DNA from: CAJJBL01 sp964519035
Lineage (GTDB): Bacteria; Pseudomonadota; Alphaproteobacteria; Puniceispirillales; Marisalimonadaceae
NCBI GenBank assembly: GCA_964519035.1
Contig: CAZFKZ010000011.1
Span: forward strand, 1-42,141
Reading direction: 5' to 3'
DNA length: 42,141 nt
The notes under the pieces are model-generated. The model was given only the letters and a program-made list of their open reading frames with translations. It was not told the origin of the DNA and did no database searches. Shown here piece by piece: positions 8,119 to 16,950 of this stretch. How positions within the stretch are numbered: the stretch's first letter is position 1; each line of letters starts with the position of its first letter. The translations under genes were made by a program, and so were the position numbers.

Positions 8119-9645
8119 TTGAAGTTTAAAACAGAGCTTTTAGCAGGCTTAACTGTTGCTTTGGCGCTAGTTCCTGAAGCTGTGTCTTTTTCTTTTGTCG
8201 CTGGTGTTCATCCATTAGTTGGACTTTATGCTGCTTTTATAGTTGGTTTAATCACAGCCTTGATTGGTGGAAGGCCTGGTATGATTTCTGGTGCGACTGG
8301 TGCATTAGCAGTCGTAATGGTAGCTTTGGTCTCATTGCATGGTGTTGAATATTTATTTGCAACAGTTGTTTTAATGGGAGTTTTACAAATTATAGCTGCT
8401 TTTTTAAGATTAGGAAAATTTATTAGGTTAGTCCCTTATCCAGTTATGCTTGGTTTTGTAAATGGCTTAGCTATTGTTATTTTTTTAGCCCAAATGTCTC
8501 AATTTCAAACCATTGAATCAGGTGGTGGAAAGCAATGGATGGAAGGGCAAACTTTATTTATTATGTTGTTACTTGTGGCTGTGACGATGATTGTAATATG
8601 GTTTGCTCCTAGAATAACAAAGTTTATTCCTGCTCCATTAGCAGGTATAATTTTTGTGGCTGCACTTGTAATATTACTAGATATTGATGTTCCACGTGTC
8701 GGAGATTTGGCGTCTATTAAGGGTGGAATGCCAACTTTTCATATTCCTTTAGTGGATTTCAATGTTGAGACACTTTTAATAATACTTCCTTTTGCTCTAA
8801 TCTTAGCTTCAATTGGGTTAATTGAAAGTTTGTTAACACTTAATTTAGTAGGAGATCTTACTGGTAAAATTGGAGGCGCATCCCAAGAATGTGTAGCTCA
8901 AGGTATTGCCAACACTGTGACAGGTTTCTTTGGAGGTATGGGTGGTTGTGCTATGATTGGTCAGTCAATGATTAACGTTAAATCTGGAGGTAGGACTAGG
9001 ATTTCTGGAATTGCAGCATCTTTGTTTCTACTTTTATTTATTATAGTTGGCTCCTCTCTTATTGAACAAATTCCTTTGGCTGCTTTAGTTGGTGTTATGT
9101 TCATGGTTGTTATTGGTACCTTTGCTTGGCAAAGTATTATGGTTATTAAGCGGATCCCAAGAACAGATGTTATCGTTATGTTAATTGTAACAAGTATAAC
9201 TGTCATTTATGATTTAGCGATAGCGGTGATTTCTGGAGTTATTGTCTCAGCTCTTGCTTATGCTTGGAATAATGCAACTCGTATTACAGGGCGTATTGAA
9301 GTTAACAACGATGGTAATACTATCTACTATATACAAGGGCCTTTATTTTTTGGTTCAGTTCAAGGTTTTTCTGAGATATTCAATCCAGAAAATGATACTG
9401 ATTTAGTAATAATTGATTTTATTAATAGTAGAGTTGTCGATCAATCAGCTTTACAGGCAATAGAAGAGCTTGCAATGAAATATGAGAAAAAAAGAAAGAA
9501 GTTACAACTGCGACATCTCTCAACAGATTGTCATTCGCTCTTACGAAAAGCTGGCCAGTTAATGGTTGACTCAGACGATGATCCTAATTATGGCCTGGCT
9601 GTCGATTATGGTGTAAAGCCGGGTGTATTCGGTAAAAGTCATTAA
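8119..9645 (+). CDS. SulP family anion transporter with C-terminal STAS domain
   Basis: SulP proteins move sulfate, bicarbonate or dicarboxylates across the inner membrane. The 508-residue protein has the SLC26-type membrane domain at about residues 1-385: ELLAGLTVALALVPEAVSF at the start, GLYAAF, GGRPGMISGATGALA. A STAS domain follows (about 400-490, YIQGPLFFGSVQGF to LVIIDFINSRVVDQSA). The substrate cannot be assigned. The first usable start codon is TTG 8119, with no Shine-Dalgarno sequence. The frame stays open back to 8020 and has AGGAG at 8026-8030. Seven bases after that lies an in-frame ATA (8038) but no ATG, GTG or TTG, so the N-terminus may be longer. It is preceded by a 222-base gap with no recognised feature. 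Confidence 0.9.
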   Translation: MKFKTELLAGLTVALALVPEAVSFSFVAGVHPLVGLYAAFIVGLITALIGGRPGMISGATGALAVVMVALVSLHGVEYLFATVVLMGVLQIIAAFLRLGKFIRLVPYPVMLGFVNGLAIVIFLAQMSQFQTIESGGGKQWMEGQTLFIMLLLVAVTMIVIWFAPRITKFIPAPLAGIIFVAALVILLDIDVPRVGDLASIKGGMPTFHIPLVDFNVETLLIILPFALILASIGLIESLLTLNLVGDLTGKIGGASQECVAQGIANTVTGFFGGMGGCAMIGQSMINVKSGGRTRISGIAASLFLLLFIIVGSSLIEQIPLAALVGVMFMVVIGTFAWQSIMVIKRIPRTDVIVMLIVTSITVIYDLAIAVISGVIVSALAYAWNNATRITGRIEVNNDGNTIYYIQGPLFFGSVQGFSEIFNPENDTDLVIIDFINSRVVDQSALQAIEELAMKYEKKRKKLQLRHLSTDCHSLLRKAGQLMVDSDDDPNYGLAVDYGVKPGVFGKSH

Positions 9646-9689
9646 CCTATTAATATTTTAAATCTTGACTCTCATTATTATTAATATAA

Positions 9690-9704
9690 GAACAAAACAT
9701 GAAC
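9690..9704. promoter_or_regulatory. LexA (SOS) operator, alphaproteobacterial direct-repeat type
   Basis: GAAC (9690-9693), seven bases, then GAAC (9701-9704). This is the GAAC-N7-GAAC direct repeat (GTTC-N7-GTTC on the other strand) bound by LexA in Alphaproteobacteria. It lies 26 bases before the umuD-like start at 9730, where a repressor would block transcription. Both the exact spacing and the identity of the downstream genes support it. Confidence 0.85.
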
Positions 9705-9729
9705 ATTTAATCTATTAAGGATGAATAGA

Positions 9730-10212
9730 ATGACAAATCTAGAAATTACTAAACAAATATTAACTCAAAATGGTCATTATAGAATGACAAGTGGGTTAGA
9801 GATATTTAAACCATGTCTAAATCAACCCCAAGCTTTCCCTTTATATAGCTCTAAGGTTTCAGCTGGGTTTCCATCTCCTGCAGATGATAATTTAGAAAAA
9901 AGTTTAGATTTAAATAGTTATCTAGTTAAGCGTCCTGCAGCAACATTCTTTGTTCGTGTTAATGGTGATTCTATGATTAACGCGGGAATAAACGATAACG
10001 ATATTTTAGTGGTAGATAGAAGTGTAAAGCCATCACATGGTAAAGTGATTATTGCAGTTTTAGACGGGCAGATGACTGTTAAAAGGTTATATAAACGTTC
10101 GGGTAAAGTTATTCTGATGCCAGAAAATAATCTATATAAACCAATTGAAATTAACGATGAGACTAATATGGAAATTTGGGGAGTTGTCACAAGCTCTGTT
10201 CATTTCTTGTAA
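9730..10212 (+). CDS. umuD: UmuD-like self-cleaving S24 peptidase, SOS mutagenesis
   Basis: UmuD is an SOS-induced protein that self-cleaves with RecA help; the cleaved form joins UmuC as DNA polymerase V for translesion synthesis. The protein has the S24/LexA fold. Numbering from ATG 9721, the Ala48-Gly49 cleavage site lies in SKVSAGFPSPADD, the nucleophile Ser84 in VNGDSMINAGI, and the general base Lys121 in GQMTVKRLYK. The AAGG at 9717-9720 abuts ATG 9721 but is nine bases from ATG 9730, so I prefer 9730 (160 residues). There is no N-terminal helix-turn-helix, so it is not LexA itself. It carries a LexA box upstream. The umuC ATG follows the stop after one base, implying coupled translation. 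Confidence 0.93.
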   Translation: MTNLEITKQILTQNGHYRMTSGLEIFKPCLNQPQAFPLYSSKVSAGFPSPADDNLEKSLDLNSYLVKRPAATFFVRVNGDSMINAGINDNDILVVDRSVKPSHGKVIIAVLDGQMTVKRLYKRSGKVILMPENNLYKPIEINDETNMEIWGVVTSSVHFL

Positions 10213-10213
10213 T

Positions 10214-11533
10214 ATGTATGCATTAGTTGATTGTAATAACTTTTATGTGTCTTGTGAAAGAGTTTTTAACCCATCTCTAAAAAGTAAGCCTGTTGTCGTT
10301 TTATCCAATAATGATGGATGTATTATTGCGAGATCTGATGAAGCAAAAGCTTTAGGTATTCCCATGGGAGCACCCTTACATCTATATAAAGAGTTAATAA
10401 AACGTAATCGTGTTTTTACTTATTCTTCAAACTATACGTTATATGGAGATATGTCTGGACGTGTTATGGAATCATTAAATTATTTTGTACCCAATATGGA
10501 AATATACTCAATTGATGAAGCTTTTCTTAGTTTAAAAAATTTTAATATTAAGAATTTAATATGTGATATGTCAGAAATAAGAAATTCAATTTATCAATGG
10601 ACAGGCATTCCCGTTTCCATTGGTGTTGCTCCTACTAAAACATTAGCTAAATTAGCAAATAAAATTGCTAAAAAAAACTCACTCAATGGTGTCCACATAT
10701 TAAGTGATTCTGATAAGTTAACACAAACCTTAGGTAATATTCAGTTAGAAGATATTTGGGGTATTTCAAAAGGTTGGGGAAAGCGACTGAGATCTATTGG
10801 AATTAAAAATCCACTTGAATTACAACAATCAGACCCTCGTCAAATAAGAAAATTGATTTCAGTTATCGGCGAACGCATGATTTATGAGTTGAGGGGACAT
10901 TCGTGTCTTGGATTAGAAGAAGTTGTTAACAAAAAATCTATTACAGTTTCTCGATCATTTGGCAATATGATATCTGATAAAGGTAACCTTGAAAAGGCAT
11001 TAGCTAACCATGTAGCGAGAGCTGCCGAGAAGCTTCGTTATCAAAATAGTATATGTAGTGGAGTTTATATTTTTCTTAATACTAATCGCTTTAGAGAACA
11101 AGATGCACAATATAGTAATTGCGCCATGATAAATCTTGATGATCCAACTAATGATACAGCAATTATAATTAAAAAATCTTTCAAGCTACTCGAAAGCATT
11201 TACCGCTCAAACTATAGTTACAAAAAAATTGGGATAACATTATTAGATATAAAGCAGAATGTAAAAAACAATATAGAAAGTAATAATGTTATCCAGAGTG
11301 ATTTATTTACATATACTAGAAATCGACAAAATAATAAGGGATCTGAAGTTTGTATGAAGTTACTTGATGATCTAAACACAAGGATGGGAAAAATGACATT
11401 GTTTTATGGTTCTCAAGGTATACAAAAACAATCAAGAAAAATAAAAGTAAACAAAGAGAAATGGCCTATGAAATCGTCTTACAAATCTCCTTTTTATACT
11501 ACAAGTTGGAGTGATTTACTGAAAGTTTCTTAA
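10214..11533 (+). CDS. umuC: UmuC, Y-family DNA polymerase V subunit
   Basis: UmuC is the catalytic subunit of the error-prone lesion-bypass polymerase. I place the start at ATG 10214, one base after the umuD stop, because it gives the canonical N-terminus MYALVDCNNFYVSCE. A longer in-frame ATG at 10145 would overlap umuD by 68 bases and add non-conserved sequence. The 439-residue protein has the first metal aspartate D6, the segment LSNNDGCIIARSDEAKALG, and the catalytic pair D101-E102 in YSIDEAFL. It also has the PTKTLAKLANKIAKK finger/palm segment, a helix-hairpin-helix region near 170-200, the little-finger domain, and a DUF4113-like C-terminal tail. It is expected to be SOS-induced with umuD. 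Its end is 20 bases from the convergent carboxypeptidase stop. Confidence 0.96.
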   Translation: MYALVDCNNFYVSCERVFNPSLKSKPVVVLSNNDGCIIARSDEAKALGIPMGAPLHLYKELIKRNRVFTYSSNYTLYGDMSGRVMESLNYFVPNMEIYSIDEAFLSLKNFNIKNLICDMSEIRNSIYQWTGIPVSIGVAPTKTLAKLANKIAKKNSLNGVHILSDSDKLTQTLGNIQLEDIWGISKGWGKRLRSIGIKNPLELQQSDPRQIRKLISVIGERMIYELRGHSCLGLEEVVNKKSITVSRSFGNMISDKGNLEKALANHVARAAEKLRYQNSICSGVYIFLNTNRFREQDAQYSNCAMINLDDPTNDTAIIIKKSFKLLESIYRSNYSYKKIGITLLDIKQNVKNNIESNNVIQSDLFTYTRNRQNNKGSEVCMKLLDDLNTRMGKMTLFYGSQGIQKQSRKIKVNKEKWPMKSSYKSPFYTTSWSDLLKVS

Positions 11534-11553
11534 ACATATTCTTTAAATAACAG

Positions 11554-12792
11554 CTAAGAATTACTATTCTTATTTGAAGGAAGTGGAATGCAACTTAAAC
11601 CAGAGGTCCAAAGTTCAGCACAAACTGAACGAGCTTGATTTTCAGCTAATTCAATAAAACGCACACGCCATAAATACTCAGTGTTATTATTATTGACTTT
11701 CGATATTTTACTTAAAGATGCTGGCAGGTTACCTAGTTGCTCTGGCACTACATTCCTCGCATTACGAGCTGCTTTGTGAGCATTCAGTCGATTTGTAAAA
11801 GCACCAATTTGTATAAACCAATCATCATTTGTCCTATCTAGAAGCAGAGTATTAATAACGTTTGGCGGTACTTTAAAATTTTTGACATTTTTTTCTGCTA
11901 CGATTATCTTAGGACGATTTTTTGGTAACTCTGAAGCTTTTGCTATTCTTACAAGAGGTTTAGAAGCATTAGTTTTAAAGTATCTATTTAATAATTTAAT
12001 CATATGTTTATCTCGTGAACGTGCTTTTTTTCCTCCAAAAACAACTCCAATAATTCTTTGGCCATTTCTTTCAACAGAAGCCACAAGGTTAAATCCAGAT
12101 GCATGAGTATAACCAGTTTTTATACCATCAGTTCCTGAGTAACTACCTAACAGATTGTTATGATTACTATATCTAGTACCTTTATAAATAAATGACTTAG
12201 TTTTAAATAATTTAAAAAAAACACTATGATTCTTTCTAATTGCCATTCCCAGCGTTGCCATATCTCTTGCTGTAGATAATTGACCACGATTAGGTAAGCC
12301 TGACGCATTTTTAAATGTGGTGCGCTTCATTCCTAATTTTTTAGCTTTCTTAGTCATCAATCTCGCAAAATTTCTTTCTGATTTTCCTAAGTTTTCAGCA
12401 ACAACCGTAGCTACATCATTTGCTGATTTTGTAATCAAGGCTAATATTGCGTGTTTAACGGAAATTGACGACCCAGCAGAAAGATTTAATTTTGAAGGTG
12501 GTTGTCTAGTTGCTCTTCTAGAAACTTTAAATTTAGTGTTCATAGATATTTTCTTAGTTTTTAAGGCATCAAAAATCATATATAATGTCATAATTTTTGT
12601 TAAAGAAGCTGGGTAATTACGCGTATCAGCATTTGCAGTATAATAAACTCTTTTCGTATTTTCATTTATTATAAAAGAAGCATACTTGGCTTGAGCAGGC
12701 TGAATAAAAACTAAAAAACCTATGAGTAAAATAAAAAACCATTTCACTTTATTTAGATATATTTGCATTTTTTTTTTATCAATTGAAATCAT
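11554..12792 (-). CDS. D-alanyl-D-alanine carboxypeptidase (S11, PBP5/6-like) with SPOR domain
   Basis: This is a low-molecular-weight penicillin-binding protein that trims the terminal D-alanine from peptidoglycan stem peptides in the periplasm. Numbering from TTG 12813, it has a signal peptide ending QPAQA at residue 42. It has all three penicillin-binding motifs: S70-LTK, S130-AN and KTG (232-234). A linker of about 70 residues leads to a C-terminal SPOR domain (WFIQIGAFTNRLNAHKAA to about residue 410), which binds glycan strands lacking stem peptides and targets proteins to the septum. Start choices are TTG 12813, ATG 12792 or ATG 12768 (the most compact signal peptide), none with a strong Shine-Dalgarno sequence; I list 12792. 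It is divergent from clpS. Confidence 0.93.
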   Translation of the reverse strand: MISIDKKKMQIYLNKVKWFFILLIGFLVFIQPAQAKYASFIINENTKRVYYTANADTRNYPASLTKIMTLYMIFDALKTKKISMNTKFKVSRRATRQPPSKLNLSAGSSISVKHAILALITKSANDVATVVAENLGKSERNFARLMTKKAKKLGMKRTTFKNASGLPNRGQLSTARDMATLGMAIRKNHSVFFKLFKTKSFIYKGTRYSNHNNLLGSYSGTDGIKTGYTHASGFNLVASVERNGQRIIGVVFGGKKARSRDKHMIKLLNRYFKTNASKPLVRIAKASELPKNRPKIIVAEKNVKNFKVPPNVINTLLLDRTNDDWFIQIGAFTNRLNAHKAARNARNVVPEQLGNLPASLSKISKVNNNNTEYLWRVRFIELAENQARSVCAELWTSGLSCIPLPSNKNSNS

Positions 12793-12979
12793 TTGAGCGC
12801 TAGTTTTAAACAAATTTTATATCCAAGAATATTTTTTTATATTTTAACATAAAGATATAATGTTCGCAGTGTAAAATATATAAAAACATACATTATTTTG
12901 ATTATTTTTTTAACAAACCACAATATTTAGTATAAAATGTATAATTAGATATTATTTTTTAAAAATCTAGAAATTAAAC

Positions 12980-13010
12980 TTGTCTATGGCTCATGTCGTT
13001 CTTATATAAT
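12980..13010 (+). promoter_or_regulatory. Possible sigma-70-type promoter of clpS-clpA
   Basis: TTGTCT (12980-12985) is followed by TATATAAT (13003-13010), giving a 17-base spacer to TATATA or 19 to TATAAT. It lies 40 bases before the clpS ATG, in the 12814-13049 intergenic gap shared with the divergent carboxypeptidase gene. In such A+T-rich DNA, -10-like hexamers are common, so this is tentative. Nothing else in the gap was recognised. Confidence 0.35.
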
Positions 13011-13049
13011 TATAAGACAGATTATTTATCAGGAAGCGTTAAGGAATAA

Positions 13050-13439
13050 ATGGTTAATTATAAGTTAAATGTAAATCTCCAATATGGTATGCAAATGATA
13101 ACACCATCATCTATGAGCGATAGTGATAAGCCAAACGAAGATGGTACTATCGGGAACATTAAGCTTGAGACAAAACCAAAAACTAAAATTCCAGCTCTTT
13201 ACAGAGTGTTGATGATGAATGATGATTATACTCCTATGGAGTTTGTTATTGAAGTTCTTGAAAAATTTTTTCAAAAAAGTAGAGAAGAATCTACACAAAT
13301 AATGCTTCATGTGCATCAGCGCGGAGTAGGAGTATGTGGAGTTTATGCATATGATGTTGCTGAAACAAAAGCGATGCAAGTAATGAACTATGCTCGAAAA
13401 TATGAACATCCTCTACAAGTTCAATTAGAAAAGGAATAA
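13050..13439 (+). CDS. clpS: ClpS, ATP-dependent Clp protease adaptor
   Basis: ClpS recognises proteins bearing N-terminal Leu, Phe, Tyr or Trp (N-degrons) and hands them to ClpA-ClpP. The 129-residue protein has a variable ~45-residue N-terminal extension, then the folded core. The core contains YRVLMMNDDYTPMEFV, with the Asn-Asp pair that contacts the substrate amino group, and HVHQRGVGVCGVY, lining the ClpA and substrate surfaces. It ends EHPLQVQLEKE. The ATG follows AAGGA (13041-13045). The clpA ATG starts two bases after its stop, the usual operon. The third part of this pathway, aat, is about 7 kb downstream in this window. Confidence 0.96.
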   Translation: MVNYKLNVNLQYGMQMITPSSMSDSDKPNEDGTIGNIKLETKPKTKIPALYRVLMMNDDYTPMEFVIEVLEKFFQKSREESTQIMLHVHQRGVGVCGVYAYDVAETKAMQVMNYARKYEHPLQVQLEKE

Positions 13440-13441
13440 TA

Positions 13442-15772
13442 ATGCTCTCAAAATCTCTCGAAGAAACTTTAAGACGGGCAATGACAAGTGCTTCGTCACT
13501 TAAACATGAGTTCGCAACATTAGAGCACTTATTATCAGCCTTATTACAAGATCAGGATGCGATTGAAGTGTTAAAAGCATGCTCGGTAGATATAAAGATA
13601 TTAGAAGAAGATATAAATAAATATTTAAAAGAAGACTTGAATGCAATTATTACTCCAGATAAAGAAGCTGATACTCAGCCTACTGCCGGATTTCAAAGGG
13701 TAGTACAAAGAGCTGTTATTCATACTCAATCATCAGGAAGGAGTGAAGCTACTGGTGCAAATATTCTAGTAGCGATGTTTTCTGAAAGAGATTGTTATGC
13801 TGTTTATTTGTTACAGAAACAAGATATGAAACGTCTTGATGCAGTTAGTTTTATGAGTCATGGTCTTGCTAAAGACCCGAACTATTCAAAATCAACTTCA
13901 CCTTTAGGAGCTGATAGTGAAGCTTCAGAATCAGATAATAAAAAATCTGAGAAAGCTTTAGAAAAATATGCTGTCAACTTAAATGAAAAATCATCTCAAG
14001 GTAAAATAGATCCTTTAATAGGTAGACAGCTTGAATTAGATAGAACTATTCAAGTCTTATGTAGAAGAACAAAGAATAACCCTTTATTGGTTGGAGATCC
14101 TGGAGTAGGTAAAACTGCAATTGCAGAAGGTCTTGCTGATAGAGTAGTTAAAGGAAATGTTCCAGAAGTTTTACTGAACTCAGAGATATACTCTTTAGAT
14201 ATGGGAGCATTATTAGCCGGGACGCGCTACAGAGGTGATTTTGAAGAACGTTTAAAAGCTGTCATGAAAGAAATTGAACTAAATGAAAACGCAATCTTAT
14301 TCATTGATGAAATACATACTATAATTGGTGCTGGTGCAACTAGTGGAGGTGCAATGGATGCTTCTAACTTACTAAAGCCTGCTTTACAGTCAGGTGATTT
14401 AAAATGTATAGGTTCTACAACATACAAAGAATATAGAGGCTATTTTGACAAAGACAGAGCTCTAGTAAGGAGGTTTCAAAAAATTGATGTTGCTGAACCT
14501 AGTGTAGATGATGCAGTGAAAATTCTAATGGGACTTAAATCTCGTTATGAAGAACATCATAAGTTAAAATATACTAATGCAGCGATTAAGACAGCGGTAG
14601 AGTTATCTGCGAGATATATTAATGATAGAAAATTACCTGATAAGGCTATTGATGTTATAGATGAATCTGCTGCTGCGCAAATGCTAAAAACTAAATCTAA
14701 AAGAAAGCGTACGATAGGAAAAATAGAAATAGAAGAAACTGTTGCTTTAATAGCAAGAATTCCTCCTCGAAATGTTTCTACGGATGATAGAAAAGCGCTT
14801 TCAAAACTACAAGACGATCTAAAGAGAATGGTCTATGGTCAAGATAAAGCTGTGAGTGAATTAGTATCAAGTATTAAACTCTCTAGAGCAGGTTTAAGAG
14901 AAGTGGAAAAGCCAGTTGGTTGTTATTTATTCTCAGGTCCAACAGGTGTCGGAAAAACAGAAGTAGCAAAACAATTAGCTGAGGCTACAGGTGTGAAAAT
15001 GATTAGATTTGATATGTCAGAGTATATGGAAAGACATACAGTATCAAGGTTGATTGGAGCTCCTCCAGGTTATGTAGGGTTTGATCAAGGAGGGTTGTTA
15101 ACTGAAGCAATAGATCAAAATCCTCATTCAGTACTATTATTAGACGAGATTGAAAAAGCTCACCCTGATCTATTCAACTTATTATTACAAGTAATGGATC
15201 ATGGGAAATTAACAGATAATAATGGTAAATCTATTGATTTTAGAAATACCATACTAATTATGACCACTAATGCGGGTGCTCAAGAGTTATCAAAAGCAGC
15301 CATTGGCTTTAAGCAAGAAAGCCGAGAAGGTGCTGATGGCGAGGCTATTGATAAATTATTTGCTCCTGAATTTAGAAATAGACTTGACGCTATTATACCT
15401 TTTGGTTATTTGCCACTTGAGGTTGTACGGATGGTGGTTGATAAATTTGTAATGCAGTTAGAAGTACAACTATCTGAAAAAGGCGTTTCGGTATTACTTA
15501 CGGATAAAGCTAGAGATTGGTTAGCTACTAAAGGTTATGATAAAAACTTTGGAGCAAGACCTTTAGCTAGGGTAATACAAGAACATATTAAGAAGCCATT
15601 AGCAGAAGAGCTGTTATTTGGTCGACTAGTTGACGGTGGAACTGTAACAGTTGATTTATTAAAAGAAAAACTGGTCTTAAAAACTGAGTCAGCTAACAAT
15701 AAAGATGGAAAGCTAAAAAAAGTTGTGTCTAAAGGTAATGATAAAAAGAAGGATACTCCAGAGTTTACTTAA
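13442..15772 (+). CDS. clpA: ClpA, ATP-dependent Clp protease ATPase subunit
   Basis: ClpA is a two-ring AAA+ unfoldase that feeds substrates to ClpP. The 776-residue protein has the N-terminal double Clp repeat (about 1-145), which docks ClpS. AAA module 1 has Walker A GDPGVGKT (218-225) and Walker B LFIDEIHTIIGAG. AAA module 2 has Walker A GPTGVGKT (499-506), DMSEYMERH and LLLDEIEKAHPD. The ClpP-docking tripeptide IGF is at 621-623. There is no ClpB-type middle coiled-coil domain, which separates it from ClpB. The tail is lysine-rich. Its TAA stop shares a TTAA tetranucleotide with the stop of the convergent acyltransferase gene. Confidence 0.97.
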   Translation: MLSKSLEETLRRAMTSASSLKHEFATLEHLLSALLQDQDAIEVLKACSVDIKILEEDINKYLKEDLNAIITPDKEADTQPTAGFQRVVQRAVIHTQSSGRSEATGANILVAMFSERDCYAVYLLQKQDMKRLDAVSFMSHGLAKDPNYSKSTSPLGADSEASESDNKKSEKALEKYAVNLNEKSSQGKIDPLIGRQLELDRTIQVLCRRTKNNPLLVGDPGVGKTAIAEGLADRVVKGNVPEVLLNSEIYSLDMGALLAGTRYRGDFEERLKAVMKEIELNENAILFIDEIHTIIGAGATSGGAMDASNLLKPALQSGDLKCIGSTTYKEYRGYFDKDRALVRRFQKIDVAEPSVDDAVKILMGLKSRYEEHHKLKYTNAAIKTAVELSARYINDRKLPDKAIDVIDESAAAQMLKTKSKRKRTIGKIEIEETVALIARIPPRNVSTDDRKALSKLQDDLKRMVYGQDKAVSELVSSIKLSRAGLREVEKPVGCYLFSGPTGVGKTEVAKQLAEATGVKMIRFDMSEYMERHTVSRLIGAPPGYVGFDQGGLLTEAIDQNPHSVLLLDEIEKAHPDLFNLLLQVMDHGKLTDNNGKSIDFRNTILIMTTNAGAQELSKAAIGFKQESREGADGEAIDKLFAPEFRNRLDAIIPFGYLPLEVVRMVVDKFVMQLEVQLSEKGVSVLLTDKARDWLATKGYDKNFGARPLARVIQEHIKKPLAEELLFGRLVDGGTVTVDLLKEKLVLKTESANNKDGKLKKVVSKGNDKKKDTPEFT

Positions 15773-16932
15773 TTCAATTGATTTGAGTAGGGTGACCCTT
15801 GTTTATTAATTATTTCTATTTGTTTATTTATTTCTTTTGCTTCTATTTTAACAAAATTTTTAACAGCTTCAGAAAATGATTTGTTCTGAATAAAATGAGA
15901 GCTATATGTAGATGTTGCAACATATCCTCTTTGTATTTTGTGATGCCCTTGAGCTCCAGCTTCAACCGTTTTGATATTGTTTTCTATTGCAAACTCAATA
16001 GCTTGATAATAGCACAGTTCGAAATGTAAAAAAGGGATGTCTATAAGAGACCCCCAATTTCTTCCATATAACGTATTATGGCCAATGAAATTCAGTGCGG
16101 CTGCAATAATTTCATTATTCTTACTAGCTATAACTAGCATAATTTTATTATTCATACTTTCATTAATTAAGTAGAAAAATTCTTTTGTTAAATATGAAGA
16201 ACCCCACTTTTTGTCCACTGTATTTAAATAAAATTGGTAAAAGGAATTCCAAATTTCGTGGTTTAAATTATTTCCTGAGATCCTCTCTATTTTTACCTCA
16301 CTATCAGAAATTTTCTTTCGTTCTTTTTTAATAGCTTTTCGTTTTGTACTTTTTAATTTATCCAAAAAATCATCAAATGATTTATAATCATTATTGTGCC
16401 AATGGAATTGTAAACCTTTTCGTTCAATCCAGTCTTTACTAGCTAACTTCTCACTAACGTCAGAAGTAATAAAATTAATGTGAACTGAACTTAAATTATT
16501 ATCAATAATTATAGTTTGTAATGTGTTTACAATTAAATTAAAGATTTTATTTTTTTCTAAATGATCGTCACTTATTAAAAACCTTGGTCCAGTTGCAGGG
16601 GTAAAAGGTATAGCAGATATAAGTTTTGGGTAGTATTGTCCTCCAGCATTCTCATATGCATTTGCCCAACTATGATCAAATATATATTCACCATATGAGT
16701 GCATCTTAAGGTAATTAGGTAAAGCTCCTATTAGCATATTTTTATCATCTTTAATTACTATATGCTTAGGAATCCAACCTGTATTTTGACATACAGATTT
16801 AGATAGCTCTAATGCAGTTAGAAACTCATATGAAGTAAAAGGATGATTGGTTTTATTTAATTTATTCCACTGATCTTTGTCTATACTAGTTAAATCAGAG
16901 ACTAAATCAATTTTCATTTTAGAGTGTGTCAT
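15769..16932 (-). CDS. FemAB-like / DUF482 (COG3146) predicted N-acyltransferase
   Basis: This 387-residue soluble protein matches the COG3146/FemAB_like family, whose GNAT-type fold suggests acyl or aminoacyl transfer; the reaction is not established. Recognisable segments are HPFTSYEFLTALE near the N-terminus, FDHSWANAYENAGG, PFTPATGPR, NDYKSFDDFLDKLKSTKRKAI in the middle, YGRNWGS, and VEAGAQGHHKIQRGY near the C-terminus. The ATG at 16932 lies 18 bases after the RidA-like gene on the same strand, so nrdJ, this RidA gene and this gene could share a transcript. The gene ends in a four-base overlap with clpA. Confidence 0.85.
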   Translation of the reverse strand: MTHSKMKIDLVSDLTSIDKDQWNKLNKTNHPFTSYEFLTALELSKSVCQNTGWIPKHIVIKDDKNMLIGALPNYLKMHSYGEYIFDHSWANAYENAGGQYYPKLISAIPFTPATGPRFLISDDHLEKNKIFNLIVNTLQTIIIDNNLSSVHINFITSDVSEKLASKDWIERKGLQFHWHNNDYKSFDDFLDKLKSTKRKAIKKERKKISDSEVKIERISGNNLNHEIWNSFYQFYLNTVDKKWGSSYLTKEFFYLINESMNNKIMLVIASKNNEIIAAALNFIGHNTLYGRNWGSLIDIPFLHFELCYYQAIEFAIENNIKTVEAGAQGHHKIQRGYVATSTYSSHFIQNKSFSEAVKNFVKIEAKEINKQIEIINKQGSPYSNQLN

Positions 16933-16950
16933 CTACTATTTTAAAATAAA

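Noticed and set aside
10145..10213. Longer umuC start at ATG 10145.
   Set aside because: It would overlap umuD by 68 bases and add residues not found in UmuC; ATG 10214 gives the conserved N-terminus.
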